Virus record (IMG/VR): IMGVR_UViG_3300028908_000029
Span: 1-24,410 of that record
Length of the DNA: 24,410 nucleotides
Direction: 5' to 3' (one strand)
Source: a virus
Within the stretch, counting starts at the first letter, position 1; each line of letters starts with the position of its first letter. The translations under genes and the position numbers were made by a program. A model generated the notes under the pieces. That model worked only from the letters and a program-made list of their open reading frames with translations. It had not been told where the DNA came from and ran no database searches. Of this stretch, positions 12,663 to 20,509 are shown piece by piece.

Positions 12663-13962
12663 CGTCGATTCTACGAAGGGAATTGACGTTGAGAACGGTA
12701 TCGTGCCGTTCGTGTTGACAGAGCGGGTAGTTGACCGGGACAGCGAAGTGATCGAGCCAAACGGGGCCGTGCTGGATGCGTTTAAGAAGAACCCGGTGTT
12801 CCTGTGGGCGCACGACCTACGGCAGCCGCCCATCGGGCGCGTGATTCCGGAGACGTTGAAGAAGACCAAAGAGCGGCTGACGGGTGACGTGCAGTTTGAT
12901 CTGAATGACCCGTTTGCGCGGCTGGTATTCGAGAAGTACGCCAGCGGCTTTTTGAACGCGGGGTCTATCCGGTTCATCCCGCTCGAATGGTCGGATGAGA
13001 CGGTGCTGCCGGACCAAAAGCGCGCGACATATAAAAAGTGGGAGCTGCTGGAGTTCAGCGCGGTGCCGGTGCCTGCGAACCCGGCGGCCCTGGCGCAGAA
13101 GGACTTCGGCGACGACCTGACGAAGGTCGAGCGGGGGACGAAGTGGCTGAACGAGCTGAAGGCCTTTTTTGAGAACGATAATTTCGACCGCACGCCGTAT
13201 GCTTGGGTGGAGATGAAGCAGAAGGAGCTGGAGGCAAAGGCCGATGCGAGCGAAGGTGAGGGCGGGCCGTCAACGCCTGACGAGACTCCCGACCAGATTG
13301 ATGAGTTGTACAAGCGCTTGGATGAGCAGCTGGCGCGGCTGGACGAGAACATTAAGCAGCTGAACGAGCTGGTTGCGGAGATGGAGGCGAAGGTGGCCAA
13401 GTTATTTGACGAGGAGCTGAAGCGTGTGGTGCCTTACCGTCGTCACCCGCACGCGCCGGAGGGGCGCAGCTGGGACGGGGCCGCCGCAGTGGCGCGCGTG
13501 CGTAAGTGGGCCAGCGCGGATGGCAGCGGTGACAAGGACAAGATGAACTGGTCCAAGTACGCCCAGGCGTTCGCCTACGTGAACCCGGCCCAGAGCGAGG
13601 AGTTCGGCGGCTACAAGCTGCCGCACCACGACGTGGTGGATGGCCAGCTGGTGACGGTGTGGCGCGGCGTGGCGGCGGCGATGGTGGCGCTACTCGGCGG
13701 GCGCGGCGGCGTGAACGTGCCGGACAACGAGCGGCGGGGCATCTACAACCACCTCGCCAAGCACTATAAAGAGTTTGACAAACCAGTGCCCGACTTCAAG
13801 GACTACGAGGACGCGGCGGAGCCGGAAGATGAGCCCGACGAGGTCAAGACCGAACCGGACGCGCCTGGCCTTGACGTGGACGCGCTGGTGGACGAGATAA
13901 TGCAGGAGATTTTAAACGAGGAACTTTTGAACGACAACACGGAGGAAAATAACAATGTTTGA
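12640..13962 (+). CDS. Prohead maturation protease (HK97 family) with scaffold-like C-terminal region
   Basis: ATG at 12640 follows AAGGAG by seven bases and gives 440 residues; family proteases alone are about 180-220. The N-terminal domain carries catalytic His58 in FLWAHD and Ser109 in NAGSIRF, the S78/U35 pattern. Residues about 220-270 form a coiled coil (DELYKRLDEQLARLDENIKQLNELVAEMEAKV), suited to scaffolding. A further domain at about 275-390 (RSWDGAAAVARVRKWAS, YKLPHHDVVDGQL, ERRGIYNHLAKHYKEF) occurs in other phage head proteins. An acidic tail leads into the capsid gene, which overlaps by 8 bp. It probably directs capsid assembly and then cleaves scaffold and capsid N-termini. Assignment is secure for the protease and probable for the scaffold role. 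Confidence 0.9.
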   Translation: MERIKLCNVDSTKGIDVENGIVPFVLTERVVDRDSEVIEPNGAVLDAFKKNPVFLWAHDLRQPPIGRVIPETLKKTKERLTGDVQFDLNDPFARLVFEKYASGFLNAGSIRFIPLEWSDETVLPDQKRATYKKWELLEFSAVPVPANPAALAQKDFGDDLTKVERGTKWLNELKAFFENDNFDRTPYAWVEMKQKELEAKADASEGEGGPSTPDETPDQIDELYKRLDEQLARLDENIKQLNELVAEMEAKVAKLFDEELKRVVPYRRHPHAPEGRSWDGAAAVARVRKWASADGSGDKDKMNWSKYAQAFAYVNPAQSEEFGGYKLPHHDVVDGQLVTVWRGVAAAMVALLGGRGGVNVPDNERRGIYNHLAKHYKEFDKPVPDFKDYEDAAEPEDEPDEVKTEPDAPGLDVDALVDEIMQEILNEELLNDNTEENNNV

Positions 13963-15397
13963 CCAAGACGAACTTATAAAACAGATTTCCGCCAAGGTGG
14001 CGGCGCGGGTTAAGCAGCTGACCGAGGAGGGCAAAGACCCGAAGAAAGACCCGCAGGTGCAGCAGCTGGTCAAAGAGATGATTGCGGAGCAGGCCAAGCG
14101 AGACCCGGGCGACCAGGGCGGGCACGAGTTTGACGGTGACGACAAGGCCGTGACCGGCTTCTTGCGCGAGAAGGTGCTGCTGGACGACGGCGTGGAGACA
14201 AGCCGCATCATTCTGGCGAGTGAGAAGGAGCTGAAGAAATACTACCCGGCCGAGACGGCGGACAAGATTCTCGAGTGGCAAAAGATCAACGACGACCTTT
14301 ACATCTTGGGCACCATGCTGGCTGCGGCCCGCAAGAGCACCATTCGGCGGGTGCTGCCGGGCACCAAGTTGTACAAGGACGCGATATTGCGGCTGTCGCG
14401 GGACAAGGCGCTGGCCAAGGCGTTGGACACCGGCACCAGCGGCGAGGGAGCCGAGTGGATTCCCACCGGGTTCAGCAACCAGTTGCTGGAGCAGATTCGC
14501 CTGGAGCGCAAGGTCGAGGCGCTGTTCCCGCATGTGAACATGCCGACTAACCCGTACAAGTTCCCGATCGAGTCGGCGGGCGCGACCGGCTACCTGATTC
14601 CGGAGTCCACGGCGGACGACGCGAGCAAGATTCAGGCCAGTACGCCCACCACGGGCAACTTCCAGTTTACGGCGAAAAAGTTCGCGGGCCGGGTGCTGTA
14701 CAGTGAGGAAATCAGCGAGGACGCCATCGTCAACCTGCTGGACTTCGTGCGCAACAACCTGGTGATTGCCCTGACCGAGGCCAAGGAGAAGGCCATTATC
14801 AACGGCGACGACTCCGGCACGCATATGGACTCGAACGTGACCAGCTCCTATGACGCCATGAAGGCGTTCAAGGGGCTGCGCTACTACGCGTTGAACAACA
14901 GCGGGACCACCACCAAGGACGCCAGCAACGCGAACCTGACCACGAACCTGCTGCGGAGCATCCGCATCCTGATGGGCAAGTACGGCGTCGACCCGTCCAA
15001 GCTGGCCTACGTGGTGAGCCCGAACGGCTACATCCAGATGCTGAACATTTCCGAGGTGGTGACGCTGGACAAGTACGGGGCGAACGCGACCATCATGAAG
15101 GGTGAAATTGGCAAGTTTGACGGCACCCCAGTGATTGTGAGCGAGTTCATGTGGGACAACCTGAACGCTTCCGGTGTCTATGACGGCACCACGACCAACC
15201 GTACGAGCGTGTTGTTGACTTACACTCCTGGGTTCTGGGTTGGTATCCGCACTGGCGTGACGTTGGCGACTGACCGTGACATCGAGACCGACCAGATGAA
15301 GTTGGTGGCCAAGACCCGCGTGGCGTTTGAAGACCCGTACAACGCCTTGAGCGAGGAAATGGTCACGTTGCTTTACAACGTGAAGACCACGATTTAG
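13955..15397 (+). CDS. Major capsid protein, HK97 fold
   Basis: A 480-residue protein with an N-terminal helical, charged region (about 1-110, likely the delta domain removed by the protease), followed by an HK97-type capsid core. Typical segments are GTSGEGAEWIPTGFSNQLLE, FPIESAGATGYLIPES, FAGRVLYSEEISEDAIVNLL, EKAIINGDDSG and the C-terminal VAFEDPYNALSEEMVTLLYN. It assembles the icosahedral head. ATG at 13955 lies nine bases after GGAGG and overlaps the protease gene. A GC-rich hairpin follows the stop codon. Confidence 0.93.
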   Translation: MFDQDELIKQISAKVAARVKQLTEEGKDPKKDPQVQQLVKEMIAEQAKRDPGDQGGHEFDGDDKAVTGFLREKVLLDDGVETSRIILASEKELKKYYPAETADKILEWQKINDDLYILGTMLAAARKSTIRRVLPGTKLYKDAILRLSRDKALAKALDTGTSGEGAEWIPTGFSNQLLEQIRLERKVEALFPHVNMPTNPYKFPIESAGATGYLIPESTADDASKIQASTPTTGNFQFTAKKFAGRVLYSEEISEDAIVNLLDFVRNNLVIALTEAKEKAIINGDDSGTHMDSNVTSSYDAMKAFKGLRYYALNNSGTTTKDASNANLTTNLLRSIRILMGKYGVDPSKLAYVVSPNGYIQMLNISEVVTLDKYGANATIMKGEIGKFDGTPVIVSEFMWDNLNASGVYDGTTTNRTSVLLTYTPGFWVGIRTGVTLATDRDIETDQMKLVAKTRVAFEDPYNALSEEMVTLLYNVKTTI

Positions 15398-15420
15398 CGG
15401 CGGGAAACAGGGCCTCCGCG

Positions 15421-15460
15421 CGGCGCCTGCGGTCTCCTGGCCGTGGGCGCCGATATAAAA
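15421..15460 (+). other. GC-rich hairpin after the capsid gene, possible attenuator
   Basis: CGGCGCC (15421-15427) pairs perfectly with GGCGCCG (15446-15452) around an 18-nt loop, followed by ATATAAAAATG rather than a clean T-run. It lies in the 91-bp gap after the capsid gene. A partial terminator or RNA-processing structure that sets capsid mRNA abundance is plausible; it is not a convincing intrinsic terminator. Confidence 0.35.
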
Positions 15461-15488
15461 ATGTAAGGACAAACTGAAGGAGCGTGAG

Positions 15489-15752
15489 ATGCTTTTGAAA
15501 TACGAGCCAAACGAGAAAGGCCTGCGTGTGCAGGTGTACAACGGCGCGGTGACTATCGCGGCGGGCGAGGTGGCGGACGTGCCGGACGCCGAGGCCAAGC
15601 GGCTGCTCAAGGAGTTTCCGCACAACTTTCAGGCCGTTAAGCCCAAGACGCAAAAAGACCTGGAGGCAGACGTGATGAGCGCGGTGGAGAAGGCCGGGGA
15701 CAAGATGGTCAAGGGCGGCGGCAAGAAAAAGCACGGAGGTAAAAAGAAATGA
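15489..15752 (+). CDS. Small head-region protein with Lys/Gly tail, 87 aa
   Basis: ATG at 15489 lies seven bases after AAGGAG. Residues about 10-50 look like the small beta-fold proteins often found after the capsid gene (VYNGAVTIAAGEVADVPDAEAKRLLKEF). The last 15 residues are almost only Lys, Gly and His (GGGKKKHGGKKK). The basic tail could contact DNA or the capsid interior. The next gene overlaps as ATGA, so the two are translationally coupled. I do not assign a family name. Confidence 0.7.
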   Translation: MLLKYEPNEKGLRVQVYNGAVTIAAGEVADVPDAEAKRLLKEFPHNFQAVKPKTQKDLEADVMSAVEKAGDKMVKGGGKKKHGGKKK

Positions 15753-16132
15753 GAGGCGTGACCGACGTTCAGATGTACACGACCGACATCGCCAGCATCG
15801 CCGCGGCCAGCACGCACACAACCGAGTCTGACGTGGCGATGGACGTGAGCGACGTGGAGGTGGTGGCGGTGCAGCTGAAGAGCACCGGTGGAGACGCGAG
15901 CATCAGCGGCAACTTGGTGGCCCGGCTGGTGGCGTCGCTGGACGGCACCAACTACGACACGCAGACTTACGCGGCGGTAACCCTGATTCAGACCACCAAC
16001 AGCGAGGAGCGGGCGACGGAGCTGGTGAACGTCCAGGGCATCCGCTACCTGAAGGTGAAGGAGATTGAGAACCAGGACGCCAGCTACGCCGCGACGAACG
16101 TGAACGTGATTATCAGCAAGAAAATCGTGTGA
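15749..16132 (+). CDS. Putative capsid decoration or head-structural protein, 127 aa
   Basis: ATG at 15749 overlaps the preceding stop and has GGAGGT eight bases upstream. The protein is rich in Thr, Ser, Val and Ala with beta-strand periodicity (VEVVAVQLKSTGGDASISG; NLVARLVASLDGTNYDTQTY; NVNVIISKKIV), like small virion surface proteins. Position right after the capsid gene and before a carbohydrate-binding protein suggests capsid decoration. There is no motif match, so the role rests on composition and location. Confidence 0.6.
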   Translation: MRGVTDVQMYTTDIASIAAASTHTTESDVAMDVSDVEVVAVQLKSTGGDASISGNLVARLVASLDGTNYDTQTYAAVTLIQTTNSEERATELVNVQGIRYLKVKEIENQDASYAATNVNVIISKKIV

Positions 16133-16139
16133 GGCAAGA

Positions 16140-18521
16140 ATGGGCAAGAGACGTTCCGTTGGGCTGAAGGCGCCGTTGGCGGCGCTGCCGGAGGTGAAGG
16201 GCAGCTGGCGCAACGGTGAGCCGTTTCCCGAGCAGCCGCCCGTGGGGCCGCAGCGGGGCAGCTACCGCATCCCGCGGCTGGGTGGCGCGTTGAAGCTGCT
16301 GGTCGACCAAGGCCGCCAGATGGGCGTGCACCCGGTGCCGGACAACGAGGTGCTGGGCGCCAACATCGTGGAGAACGGAGACTTCCACGACTTCACAATG
16401 GACAACGATTCTAACGTTAAAGGGCATTGGATTTTTGATGACTACTATAACCAACAAGAAGGTGGTGGCGGGTACATTGGGGAAGACTGGAGCCAGGGTG
16501 GGGCGGTTTATGGGAGCAATTTAAACTCTGACCCTGGATTTGAAAGTGGAACAGACAATTGGACACCCGTAGGTGGAAGTGTTGAACAGAGTGACGAACA
16601 AGCACATAATGGCAATTATTCTTTAAAATATGTTAATACTAATGGTGGAAATTATGGAGGCCCACAAAAGCAATATTCAGTGAATGTTGGTTCGGTTTAT
16701 TATTTTGAAATTGCAGTGTTTACTCCAAGCACCAATAGTCCAAATAGTGCAATTACAAGGGTATCTATCTATAATTCTACTTTTTCAACCACTTATTTTG
16801 AAAAAGATTCTGTATCTGGCAATGATTTTTGGAAAAAATTAAGCGGTTATTTTATCCCACAAGATTCAACTATATACATACGTGTGAAAGTTCAATATCC
16901 ACAGGAAATAAATGATGTTATTTATATTGACGATGTGATTTTGCAAGAAATTACCAATGGCAACCATCTTCTCCCTTCTTCCGGCTTCGACTACACCAAT
17001 CAGCTCACCGGCTCGAATCCTGCCTACCAGAATGGTCATGCGGTTGAGTTTGACCAAGTAAACGATTACTGGTATATCCCAGCGGATCAGGCAGGGGATT
17101 TCTCAAAGGCAATAGGAACTACTGTTGAAGGAAGAATAAGGCCGGTAAATAACAGTGCCAAAAAAGCCTTTTTGCGATATAATGGGAATAAATATATAAT
17201 GTTAAAAGTATTTGATAATGTTTTCAGGATTCAATGGAAAGATGCAAGCGACGTTATCAGAACAAAGGATATTGCTAATTTTTTTGATAGTTTTATAGAG
17301 TTTACTTATTTTGCTGTTGTTATTCCAGATGCAAACACAATAAAATTATACAAAAACGGAGAATTATTTACAGTTTTAGATGTTTCGGCAAATCCTATTG
17401 TTGATGCTACTGCAGATAATTTGTTCGTAATTGGAAGTGATTATTCGGCTCATTTTGGAGGCCACATCGCCGAAATCCGCTACTCTAATGTTGCTCGTAC
17501 AGAGCAGGAGATTAAGGAGAGTTATGGGTTGGCGAAGGGGTGGAATTGGGACAATAATGCTGGAGGTACGTACTATAACGACAATTTTAAACAACATATT
17601 TCTACTCTCACCTTTTCAGAAGGTCTTAAACAAACAGTGTATGTACAAAATGATATTTTGTATAAATTTGAGGGTGATGTTACTCATATATCTGGGGATA
17701 ATCCATGGACGTGGGAAAGTGAAACTGGAACTGTGATATCTTATGATGTTCCTTTAGGTGAAACAATACATTTTGTAAGATATTTTAAGGCTATTGGGTC
17801 ATCTGCAGTAATTCATTTAAAGGATAATGGCATTGGTGAAAATGTTTGGGACAACATTTCCATCCGCCCGGTGCTCAACGCCTCGTTTTCCGGCACTACT
17901 ATCACCGATTACAGCGGGCACGGCAACCACGGCACGATGCAGGGTGGCATGGAGGACAACCAGCCAGCCCACCCGGCGGCGTGGAGGCTGGACGGGGTGG
18001 ACGACTATGGGGATTTTGGGAATGTGTGCAATGTCGGGATAAATGACTTTATTGTATTTGCGTGGGTGAGGACGGATAATTCCTCCACCAATGCGAGAAT
18101 TTTTTGCAAGCGTTCCGGTATCGCTGGCTATGAGATGGCAATCACATCAAGTGGTTACGCCAATTTTTTCATAGGTGACGGGACGAACCAATCTTATGGC
18201 GGGGTCGGGAACGGGGATTTGAACTCGAACGAGTGGAAATTCTACGTTCTTGCTTTCGATAAGGATGGTAGCGTGACAGCTTGGGTGGATGGAGAGAAGA
18301 TTGGAGAGAAAGACATTTCGGCGGTCGGCGATGCGAGCACGACCGCCTCGCTCTTTTTCGGAAAGGACATTTCCGCTACCTATTGGGAAGATTTTCTCGG
18401 CATCTCCGGCATCTATATTTTCGACGGGCAAGACGGAGCGCCCGCGAGGCTGCCGGAGGGGTACGAGAGCCTGATCAGATACATTTACTATCAGACGAAA
18501 TTCTTGTACGAGGGAAAGTGA
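16140..18521 (+). CDS. Virion surface protein with carbohydrate-binding and two LamG-like domains
   Basis: 793 residues; ATG at 16140 follows GAGG by five bases. Residues 1-80 form a GC-rich N-terminal anchor (SYRIPRLGGALKLLVDQG). About 125-270 resembles a CBM4/9-type module (DPGFESGTDNWTPVGGSVEQ; NGNYSLKYV). About 282-460 is a LamG/concanavalin-like jelly roll (AVEFDQVNDYWYIP; IAEIRYSNVARTEQEI). About 475-570 is a second CBM-like part, and 575-793 is another LamG domain (SGHGNHGTMQGG; WRLDGVDDYGDFGNV). The DNA for roughly residues 85-570 is AT-rich and switches abruptly to GC-rich at module borders, showing recombination. It probably binds host or mucus glycans as a head fibre or adhesin. 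Its place among head genes, not tail genes, is notable. Domain calls come from recognisable patterns; the receptor role is inferred. Confidence 0.8.
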   Translation: MGKRRSVGLKAPLAALPEVKGSWRNGEPFPEQPPVGPQRGSYRIPRLGGALKLLVDQGRQMGVHPVPDNEVLGANIVENGDFHDFTMDNDSNVKGHWIFDDYYNQQEGGGGYIGEDWSQGGAVYGSNLNSDPGFESGTDNWTPVGGSVEQSDEQAHNGNYSLKYVNTNGGNYGGPQKQYSVNVGSVYYFEIAVFTPSTNSPNSAITRVSIYNSTFSTTYFEKDSVSGNDFWKKLSGYFIPQDSTIYIRVKVQYPQEINDVIYIDDVILQEITNGNHLLPSSGFDYTNQLTGSNPAYQNGHAVEFDQVNDYWYIPADQAGDFSKAIGTTVEGRIRPVNNSAKKAFLRYNGNKYIMLKVFDNVFRIQWKDASDVIRTKDIANFFDSFIEFTYFAVVIPDANTIKLYKNGELFTVLDVSANPIVDATADNLFVIGSDYSAHFGGHIAEIRYSNVARTEQEIKESYGLAKGWNWDNNAGGTYYNDNFKQHISTLTFSEGLKQTVYVQNDILYKFEGDVTHISGDNPWTWESETGTVISYDVPLGETIHFVRYFKAIGSSAVIHLKDNGIGENVWDNISIRPVLNASFSGTTITDYSGHGNHGTMQGGMEDNQPAHPAAWRLDGVDDYGDFGNVCNVGINDFIVFAWVRTDNSSTNARIFCKRSGIAGYEMAITSSGYANFFIGDGTNQSYGGVGNGDLNSNEWKFYVLAFDKDGSVTAWVDGEKIGEKDISAVGDASTTASLFFGKDISATYWEDFLGISGIYIFDGQDGAPARLPEGYESLIRYIYYQTKFLYEGK

Positions 18522-18838
18522 TGGAGAAGGACAACGGGTTTGGCTACTTGGTGGGGGAGCTGGCGGGTTTGCGGCGCGACGTGACGCAAATTAGGCGGAC
18601 GCAGGAGAGCATGTTCGAGCAGCTGGGTGAGCTGGATAAGAAGATGACGGCTCACCTGGCGGAACACCGCGTCCGGAACGGCGTCCTCGCGAGCGACCGC
18701 AAACAGCTGACCGAGGCGTTTAACTTCGTGCGGCTGGCGAAATTCGTCGGCAAGGTGGTGCTGCTCGTGCTGGCCACCGCGGGCACGGTGGCGGGGCTGG
18801 TCTACACGTTCTTGAACATCCTGGATAAAGTGAGGTGA
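18521..18838 (+). CDS. Coiled-coil membrane protein, XhlA-like lysis accessory
   Basis: 105 residues; ATG at 18521 overlaps the preceding stop as TGATG. The N-terminal two thirds form a charged helix with heptad spacing (LAGLRRDVTQIRRTQESMFEQLGELDKKM). One transmembrane helix follows near residues 75-98 (VGKVVLLVLATAGTVAGLVY). This layout resembles XhlA-type proteins that work with holins and amidases. It directly precedes the endolysin gene. Similarity is architectural, not a sequence match. Confidence 0.65.
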   Translation: MEKDNGFGYLVGELAGLRRDVTQIRRTQESMFEQLGELDKKMTAHLAEHRVRNGVLASDRKQLTEAFNFVRLAKFVGKVVLLVLATAGTVAGLVYTFLNILDKVR

Positions 18839-18843
18839 CGGCC

Positions 18844-19299
18844 ATGCGGGACATTCGGGAAATCATTGTGCACTGCACGGCGAGCCCGTGGGGTGACGTC
18901 GAGGCGATCGACCACTGGCACAAGCAGCGTGGGTGGCGCGGCATCGGCTACCATTACGTCATCCTGAACGTCTACCCGCATTACGAGAACTACAAGAGCG
19001 GGATGCCAGAGCTGCTGGCAGACGGTGAGGTGCAGGAGGGCCGCCCGGTGCACGAGGTGGGGGCGCACTGCTACGGGCACAACCTGCACAGCATCGGGGT
19101 GGCGCTGGTGGGCGACCGGGTGTTCAGCGCGCGGCAGATTGAGAGCTTGAAAGAGCTGCTGTTATTTCTGATGAAGCAGTACAACATCCCGCCGGAACGG
19201 GTCATCGCGCACTACGAGTACAACCCGGCCAAGAGCTGCCCCAATATTGACGCAAATTATATCAGGGAGCTGGTGCGAAATGTTGCTGAACGTCGTTGA
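18844..19299 (+). CDS. Endolysin: N-acetylmuramoyl-L-alanine amidase, T7 lysozyme type
   Basis: A 151-residue amidase_2/PGRP-fold enzyme. Zinc ligands line up with T7 lysozyme as H10 (IIVHCTAS), H123 (VIAHYEYN) and C132 (AKSCPNID), and the catalytic positions as Y36 (GIGYHYVI) and K130. The conserved GAHCYGHNLHSIGVALVG is also present. It cleaves the amide bond between MurNAc and L-Ala in peptidoglycan. There is no signal peptide, so it needs the nearby holin to cross the membrane. ATG at 18844 follows GAGGTGAC; a GTG at 18835 in the same frame would overlap that site. T7 lysozyme also inhibits its RNA polymerase, but nothing here indicates that second role. Confidence 0.93.
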   Translation: MRDIREIIVHCTASPWGDVEAIDHWHKQRGWRGIGYHYVILNVYPHYENYKSGMPELLADGEVQEGRPVHEVGAHCYGHNLHSIGVALVGDRVFSARQIESLKELLLFLMKQYNIPPERVIAHYEYNPAKSCPNIDANYIRELVRNVAERR

Positions 19300-19687
19300 C
19301 AACTTGGGCAAGCTGGCCGCCACGGTGGTGGGGCGGCTGCTGCCGCCGAAAATCGGCGAGGCCGAGCGGCGGCAATTGCAGATGAAGGCCGAGGTGCTGG
19401 CCAAGCAGCTGGTGCTGGACGAGCAGAGCGGGTTCCGGCAGTTCGTGCTGGAGTACGAGGGCCGGGCGAAGGACATGCCACGGTTTATTCAGGTGCTGCG
19501 CGGCAGCGTGCGCCCGGTGCTGACTTACTTGTTCGGGCTCACCACGCTGTGGCTCTACTGGCGCGGGCAACCCATTCCGCAGGAGCTGTTCCAGCTCGAC
19601 CTGGTGATGTTCGCGTTCTGGTTCGGGGAACGGGCGGTGAGGAACTACATCAAGACAAAACAGGGGAGAGACCATGAAGTTGCTTGA
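19280..19687 (+). CDS. 3-TM holin family protein
   Basis: 135 residues. An amphipathic helical N-terminus (RRQLQMKAEVLAKQLVLDEQ) leads into SVRPVLTYLFGLTTLWLYW and LDLVMFAFWFGERAVRNYIK, the layout of the 3-TM holins associated with gene-transfer-agent and phage release, where the conserved R-P precedes the membrane helices. ATG at 19280 lies inside the end of the amidase gene (20-bp overlap), and the next gene overlaps by 14 bp, giving a compact lysis unit. It would permeabilise the inner membrane at the set lysis time. Confidence 0.75.
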   Translation: MLLNVVDNLGKLAATVVGRLLPPKIGEAERRQLQMKAEVLAKQLVLDEQSGFRQFVLEYEGRAKDMPRFIQVLRGSVRPVLTYLFGLTTLWLYWRGQPIPQELFQLDLVMFAFWFGERAVRNYIKTKQGRDHEVA

Positions 19688-19952
19688 GTACGGATTTTTG
19701 CAAAACCGCTGGCTGTGGTTTCACATGCTGGCGGCGGGCGTTATCGCCAAATTATTGCTGGCGTTTAAGGTGGCGCCGAACCACGTCTTTGGCGTGGTGT
19801 TGGCATTGGCGGCGTTGTGGGAGCTGGTGGAGTGGAGCAAGGAGTACACAGAAGGCTTTCCAAGCTATGGAAACGACTCCAGCCGTTTTTTTCTGGACGC
19901 CGTGGGTGACGTCGTTGGGGCGTTGTTTATTACGTTCATCGTGGTATTGTAA
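19674..19952 (+). CDS. Polytopic membrane protein of the lysis cassette, VanZ/DUF2238-like pattern
   Basis: 92 residues with three hydrophobic segments (about 14-32, 38-53 and 75-92). Conserved-looking motifs are ALWELVEWSKEY and SRFFLDAVGDVVGALF, reminiscent of VanZ/DUF2238-type membrane proteins that have WE..EW and D..GD motifs. ATG at 19674 overlaps the holin gene. It might act as a second holin, an antiholin or a membrane sensor. Family resemblance is tentative. Confidence 0.65.
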   Translation: MKLLEYGFLQNRWLWFHMLAAGVIAKLLLAFKVAPNHVFGVVLALAALWELVEWSKEYTEGFPSYGNDSSRFFLDAVGDVVGALFITFIVVL

Positions 19953-19963
19953 AGGAGGTGACT

Positions 19964-20509
19964 ATGCCGCAAAGTCAAGAAATCTTAAATAAGGTGGAGG
20001 GGGCGTTTCGTCACGTGCCCGACGAGGGCGTGGCGGTCACGGACGCCGAGCTGCGGGCGATGTTGGCGCGTGTCACGCGGATGATTTGGCAGAAGGTCAA
20101 GGTGGTGCAACAGGCCACCAAGCAAGAGGCCCCGCGGCTGCGGGTTTATCTGGCGGTGCCACGACGGGTGTGGCGGGGGCTGTTTGTGAACGGTGACCCG
20201 GAGAAGGGGTTGAAAAAAGACTTACAGGCGTGGCAGCGGGCGCTGGCCGGGCTGGACTTTGACGCACCTGTGCGGCGGCACACCCTGGAAGGAGCGAAGG
20301 AGGAGGCAGCAATCTTTGAGCTGAAGCTGACGGCGGACGAGGCCGTGGAGCTGGTCAGGTGGTGCGCGGCCCATCCCAAGTTAGCGGCGGGCCTGCAGGA
20401 CAGCTTGCGGCTGGCCGATCCAGAGAAAGGCGTCAGCGGGCTGGAGGCGTTCGTGAAGTGGCTGAACTCGAACCCAGACTGGACGCCGAAGGAGCCTGAA
20501 AATGTTTGA
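19964..20509 (+). CDS. Hypothetical protein between lysis and neck genes, 181 aa
   Basis: ATG at 19964 has a near-ideal AAAGGAGGTG site. The protein is mostly helical with a central beta-like part (RLRVYLAVPRRVWRGLFVNGDP) and a second half (EEAAIFELKLTADEAVELVRWCAAHP). The EL.LTADEAVEL style resembles small structural or helicase-loader-like domains, but no family is recognised. Its 3' end overlaps the connector gene by 8 bp, so it is probably co-translated with head-completion proteins. Confidence 0.7.
   Translation: MPQSQEILNKVEGAFRHVPDEGVAVTDAELRAMLARVTRMIWQKVKVVQQATKQEAPRLRVYLAVPRRVWRGLFVNGDPEKGLKKDLQAWQRALAGLDFDAPVRRHTLEGAKEEAAIFELKLTADEAVELVRWCAAHPKLAAGLQDSLRLADPEKGVSGLEAFVKWLNSNPDWTPKEPENV

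Noticed and set aside
13844-15625. 593-codon minus-strand frame across the capsid gene
   Set aside because: Mirror of the capsid gene's codon bias; no start context and no recognisable motif.
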